Shown: positions 15,746 to 23,642, counted from the stretch's first letter. The stretch: 30,114 nucleotides of DNA from Sabulitectum sp964386635 (GCA_964386635.1 CAYLRO010000030.1:1-30114), one strand, 5' to 3'. Numbers and translations: made by a program. Notes: a model not told the origin generated them from the sequence alone.

Positions 15746-15834
15746 TTCTCCCTTCGGTAGCCACGAGCAGGATATTTTCCCGCACCGTTTCATGAACTAT
15801 AGTACACTGAATTAGTAAAGAATAGTCCCGGGAC

Positions 15835-16638
15835 TCAATTCTTCGCCTTCCTGTAAACCAGTACTGAAAAATATACCACCACTGAAACCAGAATAATCAC
15901 CGGCCCTGATGGAAGGTCCAGTTTCAGAGACAGATAGAGACCGGACAGACTGAAGAACATGCTGAGCACGCCGGAAAGTATCATCATTCCCTTAAGGCTT
16001 CTGCTGAAGTATCCTGCAATTGATGCCGGCACTGTGAGAAGGGCAATCACCATTATCAATCCGGAAACTTTCATCAGAACAATAGTGGTCAGGCCTGCTG
16101 TGACAAGGAAGATCCCTTTTACAAACCCCACTGGAACACCCTGAAGCATTGTGAATTCCAGGTCAAAGGAGATACCCAGAAGCTCCCTGTAGAATAGAAT
16201 TACCATAAGCAGTGTTACAGCTCCAAGGCCTGCTGTAAGCAGTATGTCTGTCCTGGAAACGGTAAGAAGGCTTCCAAACAGCCAGCTCATCAGATCTGCT
16301 GCGTAGGTTCCCGATAGTTTGATGAATACCAGACCTGAAGCCATTCCGGCTGCCCACATTGCCGCAAGAGCAGTGCTGGAACCAATTCTGTTACTGCCTG
16401 AAATAAATCCGATCAAAAGACTGGATCCAAGGGCAAACACGGTTGCTCCGATCATGGGATCAACACCGACCAGATAAGCAAGCCCGAGCCCTCCGAAGGA
16501 AGCATGAGCAATGCTTCCTGCAAAGGAGGACATTTTGTTAACAGTGATCAGCGTACCGGCAATTCCGCAGGAAACCGAAGCCAGAATGCTGAAAAGAAGA
16601 GCATTTCTCATAAAGGTGAACTCAAGCATCTCACCCAT
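15835..16638 (-). CDS. znuB: Zinc ABC transporter permease (ZnuB-type)
   Basis: Membrane subunit of the zinc importer, 267 aa, ABC-3 family, with about eight hydrophobic helices. Family blocks include the N-terminal FMRNALLFSILASVSCGIAGT, the MSSFAGSIAHASFGGLGLAY segment and the C-terminal VSGLIMVIALLTVPASIAGYF. I start at ATG 16638, eight bases inside the end of the ATPase gene; an in-frame upstream frame to 16776 lies entirely within that gene and adds non-family sequence, and ATG 16629 is a second option. Last gene of the zur-znuACB operon. A 12-bp palindrome AGTCCCGGGACT (15824-15835) abuts the stop but has no T-run. Confidence 0.88.
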   Translation of the reverse strand: MGEMLEFTFMRNALLFSILASVSCGIAGTLITVNKMSSFAGSIAHASFGGLGLAYLVGVDPMIGATVFALGSSLLIGFISGSNRIGSSTALAAMWAAGMASGLVFIKLSGTYAADLMSWLFGSLLTVSRTDILLTAGLGAVTLLMVILFYRELLGISFDLEFTMLQGVPVGFVKGIFLVTAGLTTIVLMKVSGLIMVIALLTVPASIAGYFSRSLKGMMILSGVLSMFFSLSGLYLSLKLDLPSGPVIILVSVVVYFSVLVYRKAKN

Positions 16639-17380
16639 GGTGCTTCTCTTCTCTGCCCAGTACCCTGTGGGGCACTCCATGAGCAACGAGCTCGAAGGGA
16701 CAGCCGTACACCTTTTCAACAGTTTCCCTTTCCAGCGATTCACCATGACTAACAAGATTTCTGTTGATACAGGCAATGCTCTTTACGTATGATGACACAG
16801 CTCCTACATCGTGTGTAACCAGAAGGATTGTCATATCCTTATTCAGTGTTGAAAGAATATCGTAAAAACTGCTCTGAGTTTCATGATCCACACTGGCCAC
16901 CGGTTCATCCAGAAGAAGAACCCCGGGCTTTCCTGCAAGAGCCCTGGCTATCAGCACTCTCTGCTTCTGACCTCCAGAGAGCTCATCAATTCGTTTACCG
17001 GCAAGATCCTTCACTCCCAGCAGTTCCAGGTTCTCAAGGGCTTTGTTTCTGTCTTCACTACTGAAACTCCTGAACATTCCTTTTTTTCCCAGCCTTCCCA
17101 TAAGAACCACATCCAGAACCGTAGCCGGGAAAGTCCGGCTGGGTATCACCTGGGGAACATATCCCAGTTTTGAACGCTCTGTTTTTACTTCAACAGTTCC
17201 CCGGAAAGGCTTGATAAGGCCAAGTATCACCTTGAGAAGGGTGGTTTTCCCTCCGCCATTGGGTCCAATAACAGCCACAAACCCGTTTTTCTCAACTTCA
17301 AGACTGACATTCACCAGGGCAGGATGCTCACGGGAATAACCGGCAGTAACACCTTCAAGTCGAATTACAGTTTCGCTCAA
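16631..17380 (-). CDS. znuC: Zinc ABC transporter ATPase (ZnuC-type)
   Basis: Cytoplasmic ATPase of the zinc importer, 249 aa. Walker A GPNGGGKT (39-46), Q-loop LGYVPQ, ABC signature LSGGQKQR, Walker B VLLLDEP and the switch histidine in LLVTHD are all intact. The C-terminal tail ELVAHGVPHRVL is typical of ZnuC/MntB-type ATPases of metal-binding A-I systems. It starts in an ATGA overlap with the stop of znuA and overlaps the permease by 8 bases, so the three subunits are co-translated. Confidence 0.92.
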   Translation of the reverse strand: MSETVIRLEGVTAGYSREHPALVNVSLEVEKNGFVAVIGPNGGGKTTLLKVILGLIKPFRGTVEVKTERSKLGYVPQVIPSRTFPATVLDVVLMGRLGKKGMFRSFSSEDRNKALENLELLGVKDLAGKRIDELSGGQKQRVLIARALAGKPGVLLLDEPVASVDHETQSSFYDILSTLNKDMTILLVTHDVGAVSSYVKSIACINRNLVSHGESLERETVEKVYGCPFELVAHGVPHRVLGREEKHHG

Positions 17381-18255
17381 TTCAATACCTCACATATTGC
17401 CGAGGCTGTTTCAAACATGTTTTCCAGCCAGTCTTCAGCGAGAGGATCAATTACAACCACTTCCACATTCAACTCCTGAGCAATTGTTTCTGCGGCATTC
17501 CTGCTGAACTGGGGAGATACGAAAACAGCTCTTATGCTGTTGAGACGGGCATATTCAAGCAGCTGTACCATCTCCCCGGGAGATGGCTCACTGCCTGCTG
17601 ATTCAATGGATACCTGAACGAGATTGAACTCATCTGCAAAGTAGCCCCAGGATGGGTGAAACACCATAATACTTCTTCCGGGACAGGGATCAAGAAGCTG
17701 GTGGATCTCTCCCTGCAGTTCTTCTATTTCACTGAGGAATTCCTCAGCGTTTTCCCTGAAAATTTCTCCATTCACCGGGTCAGCTGAAATCATTGCATCT
17801 GCAATTGTCATAACCTGCAGTTTAACCATCTCGGGAGAAAGCCAGACATGTGGATCAGTATCTCCGTGCTGATGATCATGCTCATGAGAATCCCTGTCTA
17901 TTGGAAGCATTTCAATACTTTCCACTGTATTTACCATGAGCAGATCAGGGTTGAGACCGGTGAATTCCTCAGCCCACTCCCTCTCGGCGATAACTCCTAT
18001 TGAAAACCAGATGTCCGCTTCGCTGACAGTTCTCATATCGGAAGGAGATAATTCGAATGCCGCCGGACTGGCTCCTGGAGGAATAAGTACTGTGACATTA
18101 ACCAGTTCTCCGGCAATTTTTTCCACAAAATACTTCTGAGGAGATATACTTACAAGAACCTGAAGACCACTGACGGAGTCATGACTGTCACCGGCGGTGC
18201 ATGCAGCAAGAAACAGCAGAAATATCATCATTGCTCTGAATTGCAATCGGGGCAC
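17377..18255 (-). CDS. znuA: Zinc-binding lipoprotein (ZnuA-type, cluster A-I)
   Basis: Extracytoplasmic metal-binding protein of the importer, 292 aa, anchored as a lipoprotein: lipobox LAAC with C19. A histidine-rich loop H-E-H-D-H-Q-H (124-130) precedes DPHVWLSP (H136), a classical metal ligand; H in MVFHPSWGYF and the late Asp in VIDPLAEDW are also kept. The first usual ligand is missing: family GASPHxFEPTP reads GASPAAFELSP here, A65 in place of His. I favour the GTG start at 18255 because it supplies the basic signal-peptide n-region (MPRLQFRA) and has GGAAGG upstream; ATG 18231, in an ATGA overlap with zur, is the alternative. Metal specificity for zinc is inferred from the loop and from the Zur gene. 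Confidence 0.88.
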   Translation of the reverse strand: MPRLQFRAMMIFLLFLAACTAGDSHDSVSGLQVLVSISPQKYFVEKIAGELVNVTVLIPPGASPAAFELSPSDMRTVSEADIWFSIGVIAEREWAEEFTGLNPDLLMVNTVESIEMLPIDRDSHEHDHQHGDTDPHVWLSPEMVKLQVMTIADAMISADPVNGEIFRENAEEFLSEIEELQGEIHQLLDPCPGRSIMVFHPSWGYFADEFNLVQVSIESAGSEPSPGEMVQLLEYARLNSIRAVFVSPQFSRNAAETIAQELNVEVVVIDPLAEDWLENMFETASAICEVLN

Positions 18256-18647
18256 CTTCCTTCCAGGACAAAATCGAAATTATCAACCCTTACGCCATAG
18301 TTCAACTCTATTTCTTTTATGAACTCCCTGGAATACCCTGAGACAGGCAGAACTCCACCACAGCTTCTGCAGCGAAAGTGACCATGAGGAGTGCTGTACC
18401 TTTCAGTACATCTGTATTTTACAACACCCTGCCTGCCAATACTGTGTCTCAGAAAATCAGCCCCGGCAAGACTTCTAAGGCATCTGTAAACAGATGACTG
18501 GTTACAGGGTAAAGTCAGACTGCTGTGAACATCAGCCAGGGATACACCGCAGGCTCCACTGAGAAACAACTCCACCACCTCTCTTTTCAGAGGAGTTATT
18601 CTCAGTCCATGTTCCCTGAGATCGCGGAATACTTCGCTTCTGTTCAA
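18228..18647 (-). CDS. zur: Fur-family regulator, probable zinc uptake regulator Zur
   Basis: Metal-sensing repressor, 139 aa. An N-terminal winged helix (about 1-82, GLRITPLKREVVELFL ... NQSSVYRCLRSL) is followed by a dimerisation domain with the structural zinc cysteines C93/C96 (FRCRSCG) and C132/C135 (RCPDC), and the HGHF metal-site motif at 88-91. It heads the zinc importer operon, which is why I call it Zur instead of Fur or PerR. TTG start with AAGGAG five bases upstream. The 23-bp dyad at 18657-18679 directly before the start suggests that it represses its own operon. Confidence 0.88.
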   Translation of the reverse strand: MNRSEVFRDLREHGLRITPLKREVVELFLSGACGVSLADVHSSLTLPCNQSSVYRCLRSLAGADFLRHSIGRQGVVKYRCTERYSTPHGHFRCRSCGGVLPVSGYSREFIKEIELNYGVRVDNFDFVLEGRCPDCNSEQ

Positions 18648-18656
18648 CCGGGCTCC

Positions 18657-18679
18657 TTATCGCAAGTTGTTTGCAATAA
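18657..18679 (-). promoter_or_regulatory. Zur-box-like operator of the zur-znu operon
   Basis: On the - strand, TTATTGCAA-N5-TTGCGATAA: nine-base arms with one mismatch. It begins ten bases before the TTG start, touches the SD and would cover the transcription start if TTATCT (18684-18679) is the -10 box. Size, symmetry and AT-rich flanks are typical for Fur-family sites. Confidence 0.65.
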
Positions 18680-18697
18680 GATAACCCATATTCCATG

Positions 18698-18729
18698 AAA
18701 AAAAAAGCCCGGGCATTAAATACCCGGGC
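18698..18729 (-). terminator. Intrinsic terminator of rpsD
   Basis: On the - strand GCCCGGG (18729-18723), a short AT-rich loop, CCCGGGC (18713-18707 side), then nine T residues (18706-18698). It separates rpsD from the zur operon. Confidence 0.9.
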
Positions 18730-18751
18730 CTGCTTTATTCTTAAACGGCTG

Positions 18752-19363
18752 TTACTTGGAGTAGAACTCCACCACAGCTCTTTCGGATACCTCGATGGGA
18801 ATGTCCTCCCTGGAGGGAACCGCTTTAACAGTGATCATTCTTTTCTTGGGATCGGCTTCAAGAAATGCTGGAACACCGATACCTGAACCGGCAGCAATGT
18901 GCTCGGTGAGTATTTTCAGATCGCGACTTTTTTCCTTCACACCGATAACATCCCCAACCTTGATTCTGTAACTGGGTATTGTTACCTTTTTGCCGTTCAC
19001 TGTGATGTGACCGTGGCCAACAAGCTGTCTGGCAGCAGGGATCGTCGGAGCAAATCCGCCTCTGGCCACAACATTGTCAAGCCTCTGCTCGATAAGCTGA
19101 AGCAGGTTCACACCTGTCTCACCCTTCATTCTGCAGGCATCAGTGTAGTATCTGCGAAGAGCTTTCTCGTTCAGCCCGTAATTAAAGCGAATCTTCTGCT
19201 TCTCCTGCAGCTGGAGACGGAATGTTGAAACTCTTCTGCGTCTGCGCATGGCGCCCTGTTCTCCCGGGCTGTTGGCTGACTTGGGCTCTTTCCTTACAAG
19301 TCCTGGAAGTTCTGTTCCAAGTGATCTGACTTTCTTAAGCCTTGATCCTCTGAATCTGCTCAT
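18752..19363 (-). CDS. rpsD: 30S ribosomal protein S4, cysteine-free form
   Basis: Small-subunit assembly protein, 203 aa. The N-terminal region (SRFRGSRLKKVRSLGTELPGL) matches the chloroplast/cyanobacterial type; the S4 RNA-binding domain spans about 92-155 (RLDNVVARGGF, ARQLVGHGHITVNGKKV), and the C-terminus ends ERAVVEFYSK. The four N-terminal cysteines that bind zinc in some S4 proteins are absent. It stands alone here and not in the usual rpsM-rpsK-rpsD-rpoA cluster, and lies directly before the zinc regulator operon. GGAG is well placed before the ATG. Confidence 0.96.
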   Translation of the reverse strand: MSRFRGSRLKKVRSLGTELPGLVRKEPKSANSPGEQGAMRRRRRVSTFRLQLQEKQKIRFNYGLNEKALRRYYTDACRMKGETGVNLLQLIEQRLDNVVARGGFAPTIPAARQLVGHGHITVNGKKVTIPSYRIKVGDVIGVKEKSRDLKILTEHIAAGSGIGVPAFLEADPKKRMITVKAVPSREDIPIEVSERAVVEFYSK

Positions 19364-19458
19364 CTCATCTCCTTCTGCTATGCAGTTTTCATAGTGACAG
19401 CATCAGCTCTCTTATCTGTCACCTGCTGTTTATGCGGTACTTTTCCGCAAGTTCACCG
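19364..19458 (-). promoter_or_regulatory. rpsD leader with hairpin
   Basis: About 90 nt from the predicted transcription start to rpsD. GTGACAG/CTGTCAC (19416-19422 with 19394-19400) form a perfect 7-bp stem with a 15-nt loop, and TATG-N7-CATA can form nearer the start codon. S4 represses its own synthesis through leader structures in several bacteria, so this could be an autoregulatory site; the fold itself matches no class I can name. Confidence 0.4.
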
Positions 19459-19487
19459 AATCTAGTACTTTCCGTGATTACAGTCAA
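19459..19487 (-). promoter_or_regulatory. rpsD sigma-70 promoter
   Basis: TTGACT (19487-19482), a 17-bp spacer and TAGATT (19464-19459). It starts right at the end of the terminator of the upstream protease gene. The 8-mer CGCAAGTT (+ strand 19446-19453) at the start point also occurs in the zur operator (18661-18668). Confidence 0.65.
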
Positions 19488-19516
19488 TAAACAGGGGCCG
19501 GCAATGCCGGCCCCTG
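19486..19516 (-). terminator. Intrinsic terminator of the C25 protease gene
   Basis: Perfect 11-bp GC stem CAGGGGCCGGC-N3-GCCGGCCCCTG followed on the - strand by TTTATT. Its T-run merges with the -35 box of rpsD. Confidence 0.85.
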
Positions 19517-19534
19517 AAGAACAGTAACCATGTT

Positions 19535-21754
19535 TTAAGGAAGAACCACGCAGTTCTTCACCATGCTCTGTCCAGGAATGTCAAGTCTGAGGAAGTAGAT
19601 ACCTCCTGCAGTGTTTGCATTCCAGGTAACACTGTGCTGACCGGCTGTGATTTCGCCGTCCACAAGTGTGGTAACAATGCGGCCTGTCATATCAAATACG
19701 CTGAGATTCGCGTGTCCTGCAGACGGCACTGTAAAGCTGACAGCTGCATTCCCGGTTACAGGAGTTGCAACGTTAAGCGAAACAACTGAAATACCGCCGA
19801 AGTCGCTCTCAACACCGGAACCTTCCACAGGAACAGATTCCTGCTTGGGATAGAGGTTGTGAGCTGTTGCAGTTATTGTGACATACTCGCCGCCGGGGAT
19901 GGACGGTACATTGATGGTAACTGCACCGGACGCATCCGTGTAGCCGCTTCCAAGGGTTACATCGTTCTGGCAGAGACCCACAAGAGCGTTCTCAACTGGA
20001 CCATCAGTGGGTGTTGTCACGTTCACTGTGAAGTTACCGGTAGTGATCGTTGAAGGATGAGACATGGAAAGGTGCACCAGGGGTCCTGTTGTGGAGAAGA
20101 TGTCATGCTCAGGCTCACCCATTATAAGGTGCATGTTGCTGTTGGTGTTGCTTCCTGTGTACTCGTAAGCTTTGATCTTGCCATAGTCGAAGGCTGCACC
20201 CATATGGTACAATTCCTCCTGGAAGTATCCCTTGAACTGGTAGAGGGCAAGAGAGTCTGTAGGACCTACCGGGCTGGAAACAGATGCGCCCATGAAGCCA
20301 ACGGCTCCGCTTGGGCTGGCCATGTCGCCGGCATTCAGCCATGCCTCACCGAAACAGGTTGTTCCCCCGCCGAACTCGGCATTGTTGCATGCAATGGAGC
20401 TGATCCATGGAAGCATTCTGCCGTTTGTAAGAGCATTCACATCTGAGTTGTTGAATCCCGTTGTAACCCATGAAGTAATGCCTCCGTGACCAATGTAGCT
20501 GAAAAGGGATAACCCGTCGTTGAATTCAGCTGAAAGATTGGCAACTGAAGGGGGTACGCCACCGTAGGTGGAATTGCTGCAATAAAGCATTACATCCATG
20601 TTGCCGTCATTGGCCATGATCTCCTTGTACCTGTACGACATAAGGGGATCCTGGAAATCTGTTGATCCAACGCTTACTGCATACTGGAACCAGCTTGAAG
20701 CGGGTTCGTAGGGCTCAGTTTCGTATGAGTACACTTTCCATGCAGTGTAGGCAAGACTTGCGGTGTCACTGCAGAGTCTGGCCACATGGATACTGGGGTC
20801 GACTCCTGAACCTATAACACCGTACTGATTGTCTGCAGCTATGCTGCCTACCCAGTAGGCAGGAACAGCAGCTTCATCACCGAGAAGCAGACAGTATTCA
20901 GGAGGATTGGTCCAGGTATTGAAAGCATCTTCGATGTAGGCATCAATTGCCGCAGAAGTGGTTCCAATATCCTCTGTTGTAGCAACGTGAACCTCGTAAC
21001 CCTTTTCACGCTTCCACTGGATGAGGTCTGCTGCCAGATCTACAGCTTCCTGAGGACCTATAACCAGATATGAGCCGTCAATAACGGCATCTGTAAGGTT
21101 AAGACCAAGAACCTCTTCGTAAAGAGGCATGTAACTTCTGGTCATTCCCTGAGAAGTTCTGAAAAGTTCATTCTCACCCTGACCGCTGCTGCTGACCAGT
21201 CTGAACTGAACACTGGTAGTAATGAATGTTTCACCTGTAACAGGATTAACAGATACAGGGTTGAACCTGACCCATGCAACACGGACATCTCTGAGGATTG
21301 AAATTCTCTCGATTACAACAGGAGAGGAAGGAAAGACTTCAGATCTGCTGTAGACATCTTCATTTACTCTAAGAGGCAGGGCACCTGCTGTTCTTTCAGC
21401 GAAAGGCTGTGCCGGAAGGACGTTGTAGTTCCCAAGTACGGAAACTTCGCTGCTGATGATTTCCACAGAAACACCACCAGTATTGGGGATCTGAATCATC
21501 TTTCTTATGCAGGGAACGTCCGGTGTTCCAACCTCTGCCCCGTATCCGCCGCCGGGAATCCTGAAAACTATACCGCTTCCGTATCCCTCTATTGAACTGT
21601 CAACGGCCTGAAGCGCGGTAAGATTAAACTGAACAACAGGACCATTATCGGTGCCAAGATACTCAGCAGTTTCAACAGGTTCGGAAGCTCTGTAAACACT
21701 CCCGGCAAACGCTGAGAAAGCAGCCAGCGATAGTACAAGGAAAACCCTTATCAT
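19535..21754 (-). CDS. Gingipain-like C25 cysteine peptidase with C-terminal sorting domain
   Basis: Secreted 739-aa protease. A signal peptide (MIRVFLVLSLAAFSAFAG) leads into a propeptide (~20-210), then the caspase-like C25 domain (~220-560). The catalytic dyad is His near 420 in YIGHGG and Cys near 454 in SIACNNAEF, exactly 33 residues apart as in RgpB. Two Ig-like modules follow; the last ~90 residues (AAVSFTVPSAGHANLSVFDMTGRIV split as in FlgD/T9SS tails, ending GGIYFLRLDIPGQ) resemble a type IX secretion signal. ATG 21754 is set by AGGAGG six bases upstream; a longer frame to 21808 has no SD. It is bounded by a terminator and an upstream inverted repeat, so probably monocistronic. Likely role: extracellular protein degradation. 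Confidence 0.92.
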   Translation of the reverse strand: MIRVFLVLSLAAFSAFAGSVYRASEPVETAEYLGTDNGPVVQFNLTALQAVDSSIEGYGSGIVFRIPGGGYGAEVGTPDVPCIRKMIQIPNTGGVSVEIISSEVSVLGNYNVLPAQPFAERTAGALPLRVNEDVYSRSEVFPSSPVVIERISILRDVRVAWVRFNPVSVNPVTGETFITTSVQFRLVSSSGQGENELFRTSQGMTRSYMPLYEEVLGLNLTDAVIDGSYLVIGPQEAVDLAADLIQWKREKGYEVHVATTEDIGTTSAAIDAYIEDAFNTWTNPPEYCLLLGDEAAVPAYWVGSIAADNQYGVIGSGVDPSIHVARLCSDTASLAYTAWKVYSYETEPYEPASSWFQYAVSVGSTDFQDPLMSYRYKEIMANDGNMDVMLYCSNSTYGGVPPSVANLSAEFNDGLSLFSYIGHGGITSWVTTGFNNSDVNALTNGRMLPWISSIACNNAEFGGGTTCFGEAWLNAGDMASPSGAVGFMGASVSSPVGPTDSLALYQFKGYFQEELYHMGAAFDYGKIKAYEYTGSNTNSNMHLIMGEPEHDIFSTTGPLVHLSMSHPSTITTGNFTVNVTTPTDGPVENALVGLCQNDVTLGSGYTDASGAVTINVPSIPGGEYVTITATAHNLYPKQESVPVEGSGVESDFGGISVVSLNVATPVTGNAAVSFTVPSAGHANLSVFDMTGRIVTTLVDGEITAGQHSVTWNANTAGGIYFLRLDIPGQSMVKNCVVLP

Positions 21755-21780
21755 CAAATACCTCCTGTATATATATAAGT

Positions 21781-21816
21781 TACGGGGTTTGCTTAACTCT
21801 ATAAGCAAACCCCGTA
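21781..21816 (-). terminator. 15-bp perfect inverted repeat between HD gene and C25 protease gene
   Basis: TACGGGGTTTGCTTA (21781-21795) and its exact complement (21802-21816) around a 6-nt loop. It lies 28 bases past the HD gene stop and is followed on the - strand by ACTTATATATATA instead of a pure T-run. Most likely it ends the dehydrogenase/HD transcript; it could instead be in the protease 5' leader. Confidence 0.5.
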
Positions 21817-21843
21817 CGAGTCAATGGTTCCCGAAACGAAACC

Positions 21844-22407
21844 CTATCTGTTTATCAGCAGTCCCCTGGAGAGCATCACCATTGGATTGAATGTTGCAAA
21901 ATCCGCCTGATGGATAAGAACGGTTTCAACCATCTGCGGTCTGCCGTCACCCTCTTTGGCATGGCATCCAATCATATTAATAATCTCTTCAGGAAGCCCG
22001 GCTTTCGCAGCCAGTATTGCACCGGAGATCGGGTGTCTGGCGCACATTCCGCTGTAACTCTTCCTGTAACCGCCCTGATGTTTCTCTGCTTCCAGGAGTT
22101 TCCCCACATCGTGGAGAAGACCCCCGGCAACAAGCCAGTCCATGTTCACTTTAAAAGGCGGTGTGTAGGTCCCCTCAATAGCCCTGGCAAGACCAAGAGC
22201 TCCCTCTGTTACAGCAATTGTATGCTGTATCAGGTTAACTCCATGGGTTTCGGTGAGAAGAGTGAACGGGATATCGGTAAGCTCTTCCGGTTTCCATCCT
22301 CCATCAACCGCTGCTGTGGTCCAGACATCCACAACCTTTTCTCTCAGGTCGGCGTCTTTTATCTGCTCAAGCTGAACTTCGAAGTACTTCTCTATTGCAT
22401 TTCTCAT
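21844..22407 (-). CDS. HD-domain metal-dependent phosphohydrolase
   Basis: A 187-aa HD-superfamily protein, expected to hydrolyse a phosphate ester or nucleotide with bound divalent metal. HD ligands: H in NLIQHTIAV, the HD pair in GGLLHDVGK, H in ARHPISGAILA, H in MIGCHAKEGDG, and D in IHQADFATF. The specific substrate is unknown. I start at ATG 22407, four bases after the stop of the dehydrogenase gene, with GGGTGAG upstream; the longer frame to 22440 would overlap that gene by 29 bases. Co-transcribed with the dehydrogenase. Confidence 0.82.
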   Translation of the reverse strand: MRNAIEKYFEVQLEQIKDADLREKVVDVWTTAAVDGGWKPEELTDIPFTLLTETHGVNLIQHTIAVTEGALGLARAIEGTYTPPFKVNMDWLVAGGLLHDVGKLLEAEKHQGGYRKSYSGMCARHPISGAILAAKAGLPEEIINMIGCHAKEGDGRPQMVETVLIHQADFATFNPMVMLSRGLLINR

Positions 22408-22411
22408 TGCA

Positions 22412-23602
22412 CTACTCACCCAGTGCGGCAATGATGGCATCCGTCATCTGAGCGGTGCTTGCCGCGCCATTGTTCAACACATCAGGTGTACCGCGCATCT
22501 TGAGCATGTCATAGGTGCGAACCCTGCCCTCTGCTATCACCTTCTCCACTGCAATTCTGATCTTTGATGCCTTCTCAGTCTCACCGATGTGGTCCAGCAT
22601 CATGCATGCACTGAGTATCATTGCGATAGGGTTGACTATTGATACCTGGTAATCGGCGTACTTGGGGGCAGAGCCGTGCGTGGGTTCAAACACAGCAACT
22701 TCCTCACCGATGTTTGCGCTGCAGGCGAATCCGAGACCACCCACAAGCCCGGCAAATCCGTCACTGACGATATCACCGAACATGTTGCCGCTTACAAGAA
22801 CACCGTAATCCTCGGGGTTCTTTGTAAGCCACATCATCTGAGCATCAATGTTTGTTTCCCAGAGCTGGATGTCGGGATATTTCTTTGAAAGCTTTCTGCC
22901 CTCTTCCCTCATCATGCCGCTTGTCTCTCTTATCACATTGGGCTTTTCGCAGATTGTAACACTTTTGTATCCGAATTTATCAGCGTATTCGAAAGCTGCT
23001 GAGAGAATTCTTATGCATGCATTCCTTGAGAATATTCTTGTGGAAACCGCAAGGTCTTCTCTGGGAACACTGCCAAAATTTTTCGTGAACTTGATGTGGG
23101 TGTTCAGAGCATCATAAACCTTATCCGGAGGATTGGTCCATTCAACTCCGCCGTAAAGACCTTCTGTGTTCTGCCTGAATATAATTGCGTCAACTGACGG
23201 TTCTTCAACCTTGCCGCCTGCTCCTCTTCTGATGAAGTTAAGAGGGTTTCCTGCGAAAGCCCTGCATGGCCTGGTGCAGATATCAAGATTGAAATGCTGC
23301 CTCATGGTTACGATAGGACTGAAGTAAACCAGTCCTTTGTCCCTGAGAGACGGGTCAAGGTCTTCAAGGGCTTTATCTTTTGGCTTCGATGTAATAGCTC
23401 CGAAAAGGGCGATTTTGTGCTTCTGGAGCAGGTCGATAGTTCTCTGAGGAAGTGGGTTACCCTCCTTCTTCCAGAACTCCCATCCGATATCGGCATGCAC
23501 GTAATCAGCTTCAAAGCCAGCTGCATCCAATACCCTGATTGCTTCTTTGAGAACCGGTTTTCCGATTCCGTCTCCGGGCATTGTTACTACTGTTCTCTTC
23601 AT
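22412..23602 (-). CDS. Isocitrate/isopropylmalate-family dehydrogenase
   Basis: A 396-aa decarboxylating 3-hydroxyacid dehydrogenase. Blocks: MPGDGIGKPV at the N-terminus, TMRQHFNLDICTRPCRAF with the substrate arginines, the catalytic Tyr in FRQNTEGLYGG, GNMFGDIVSDGFAGLVGGLGF with the metal aspartates, and FEPTHGSAPKYA in the cofactor loop. Lys-Tyr in HGSAPKYA is the pattern of NADP-specific isocitrate dehydrogenase, while NAD enzymes usually have Asp-Ile there; this favours isocitrate and NADP, but isopropylmalate or homoisocitrate cannot be excluded. No leu genes are near. AGGAGG eight bases before the ATG. Confidence 0.87.
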   Translation of the reverse strand: MKRTVVTMPGDGIGKPVLKEAIRVLDAAGFEADYVHADIGWEFWKKEGNPLPQRTIDLLQKHKIALFGAITSKPKDKALEDLDPSLRDKGLVYFSPIVTMRQHFNLDICTRPCRAFAGNPLNFIRRGAGGKVEEPSVDAIIFRQNTEGLYGGVEWTNPPDKVYDALNTHIKFTKNFGSVPREDLAVSTRIFSRNACIRILSAAFEYADKFGYKSVTICEKPNVIRETSGMMREEGRKLSKKYPDIQLWETNIDAQMMWLTKNPEDYGVLVSGNMFGDIVSDGFAGLVGGLGFACSANIGEEVAVFEPTHGSAPKYADYQVSIVNPIAMILSACMMLDHIGETEKASKIRIAVEKVIAEGRVRTYDMLKMRGTPDVLNNGAASTAQMTDAIIAALGE

Positions 23603-23642
23603 TCGGTTTTCCTCCTGAAAGATAAGGTTACCCCACTGACAA

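Noticed and set aside
15824..15835. 12-bp palindrome AGTCCCGGGACT at the znuB stop as terminator
   Set aside because: A hairpin would have only a 4-bp stem and there is no T-run, so a terminator cannot be claimed.
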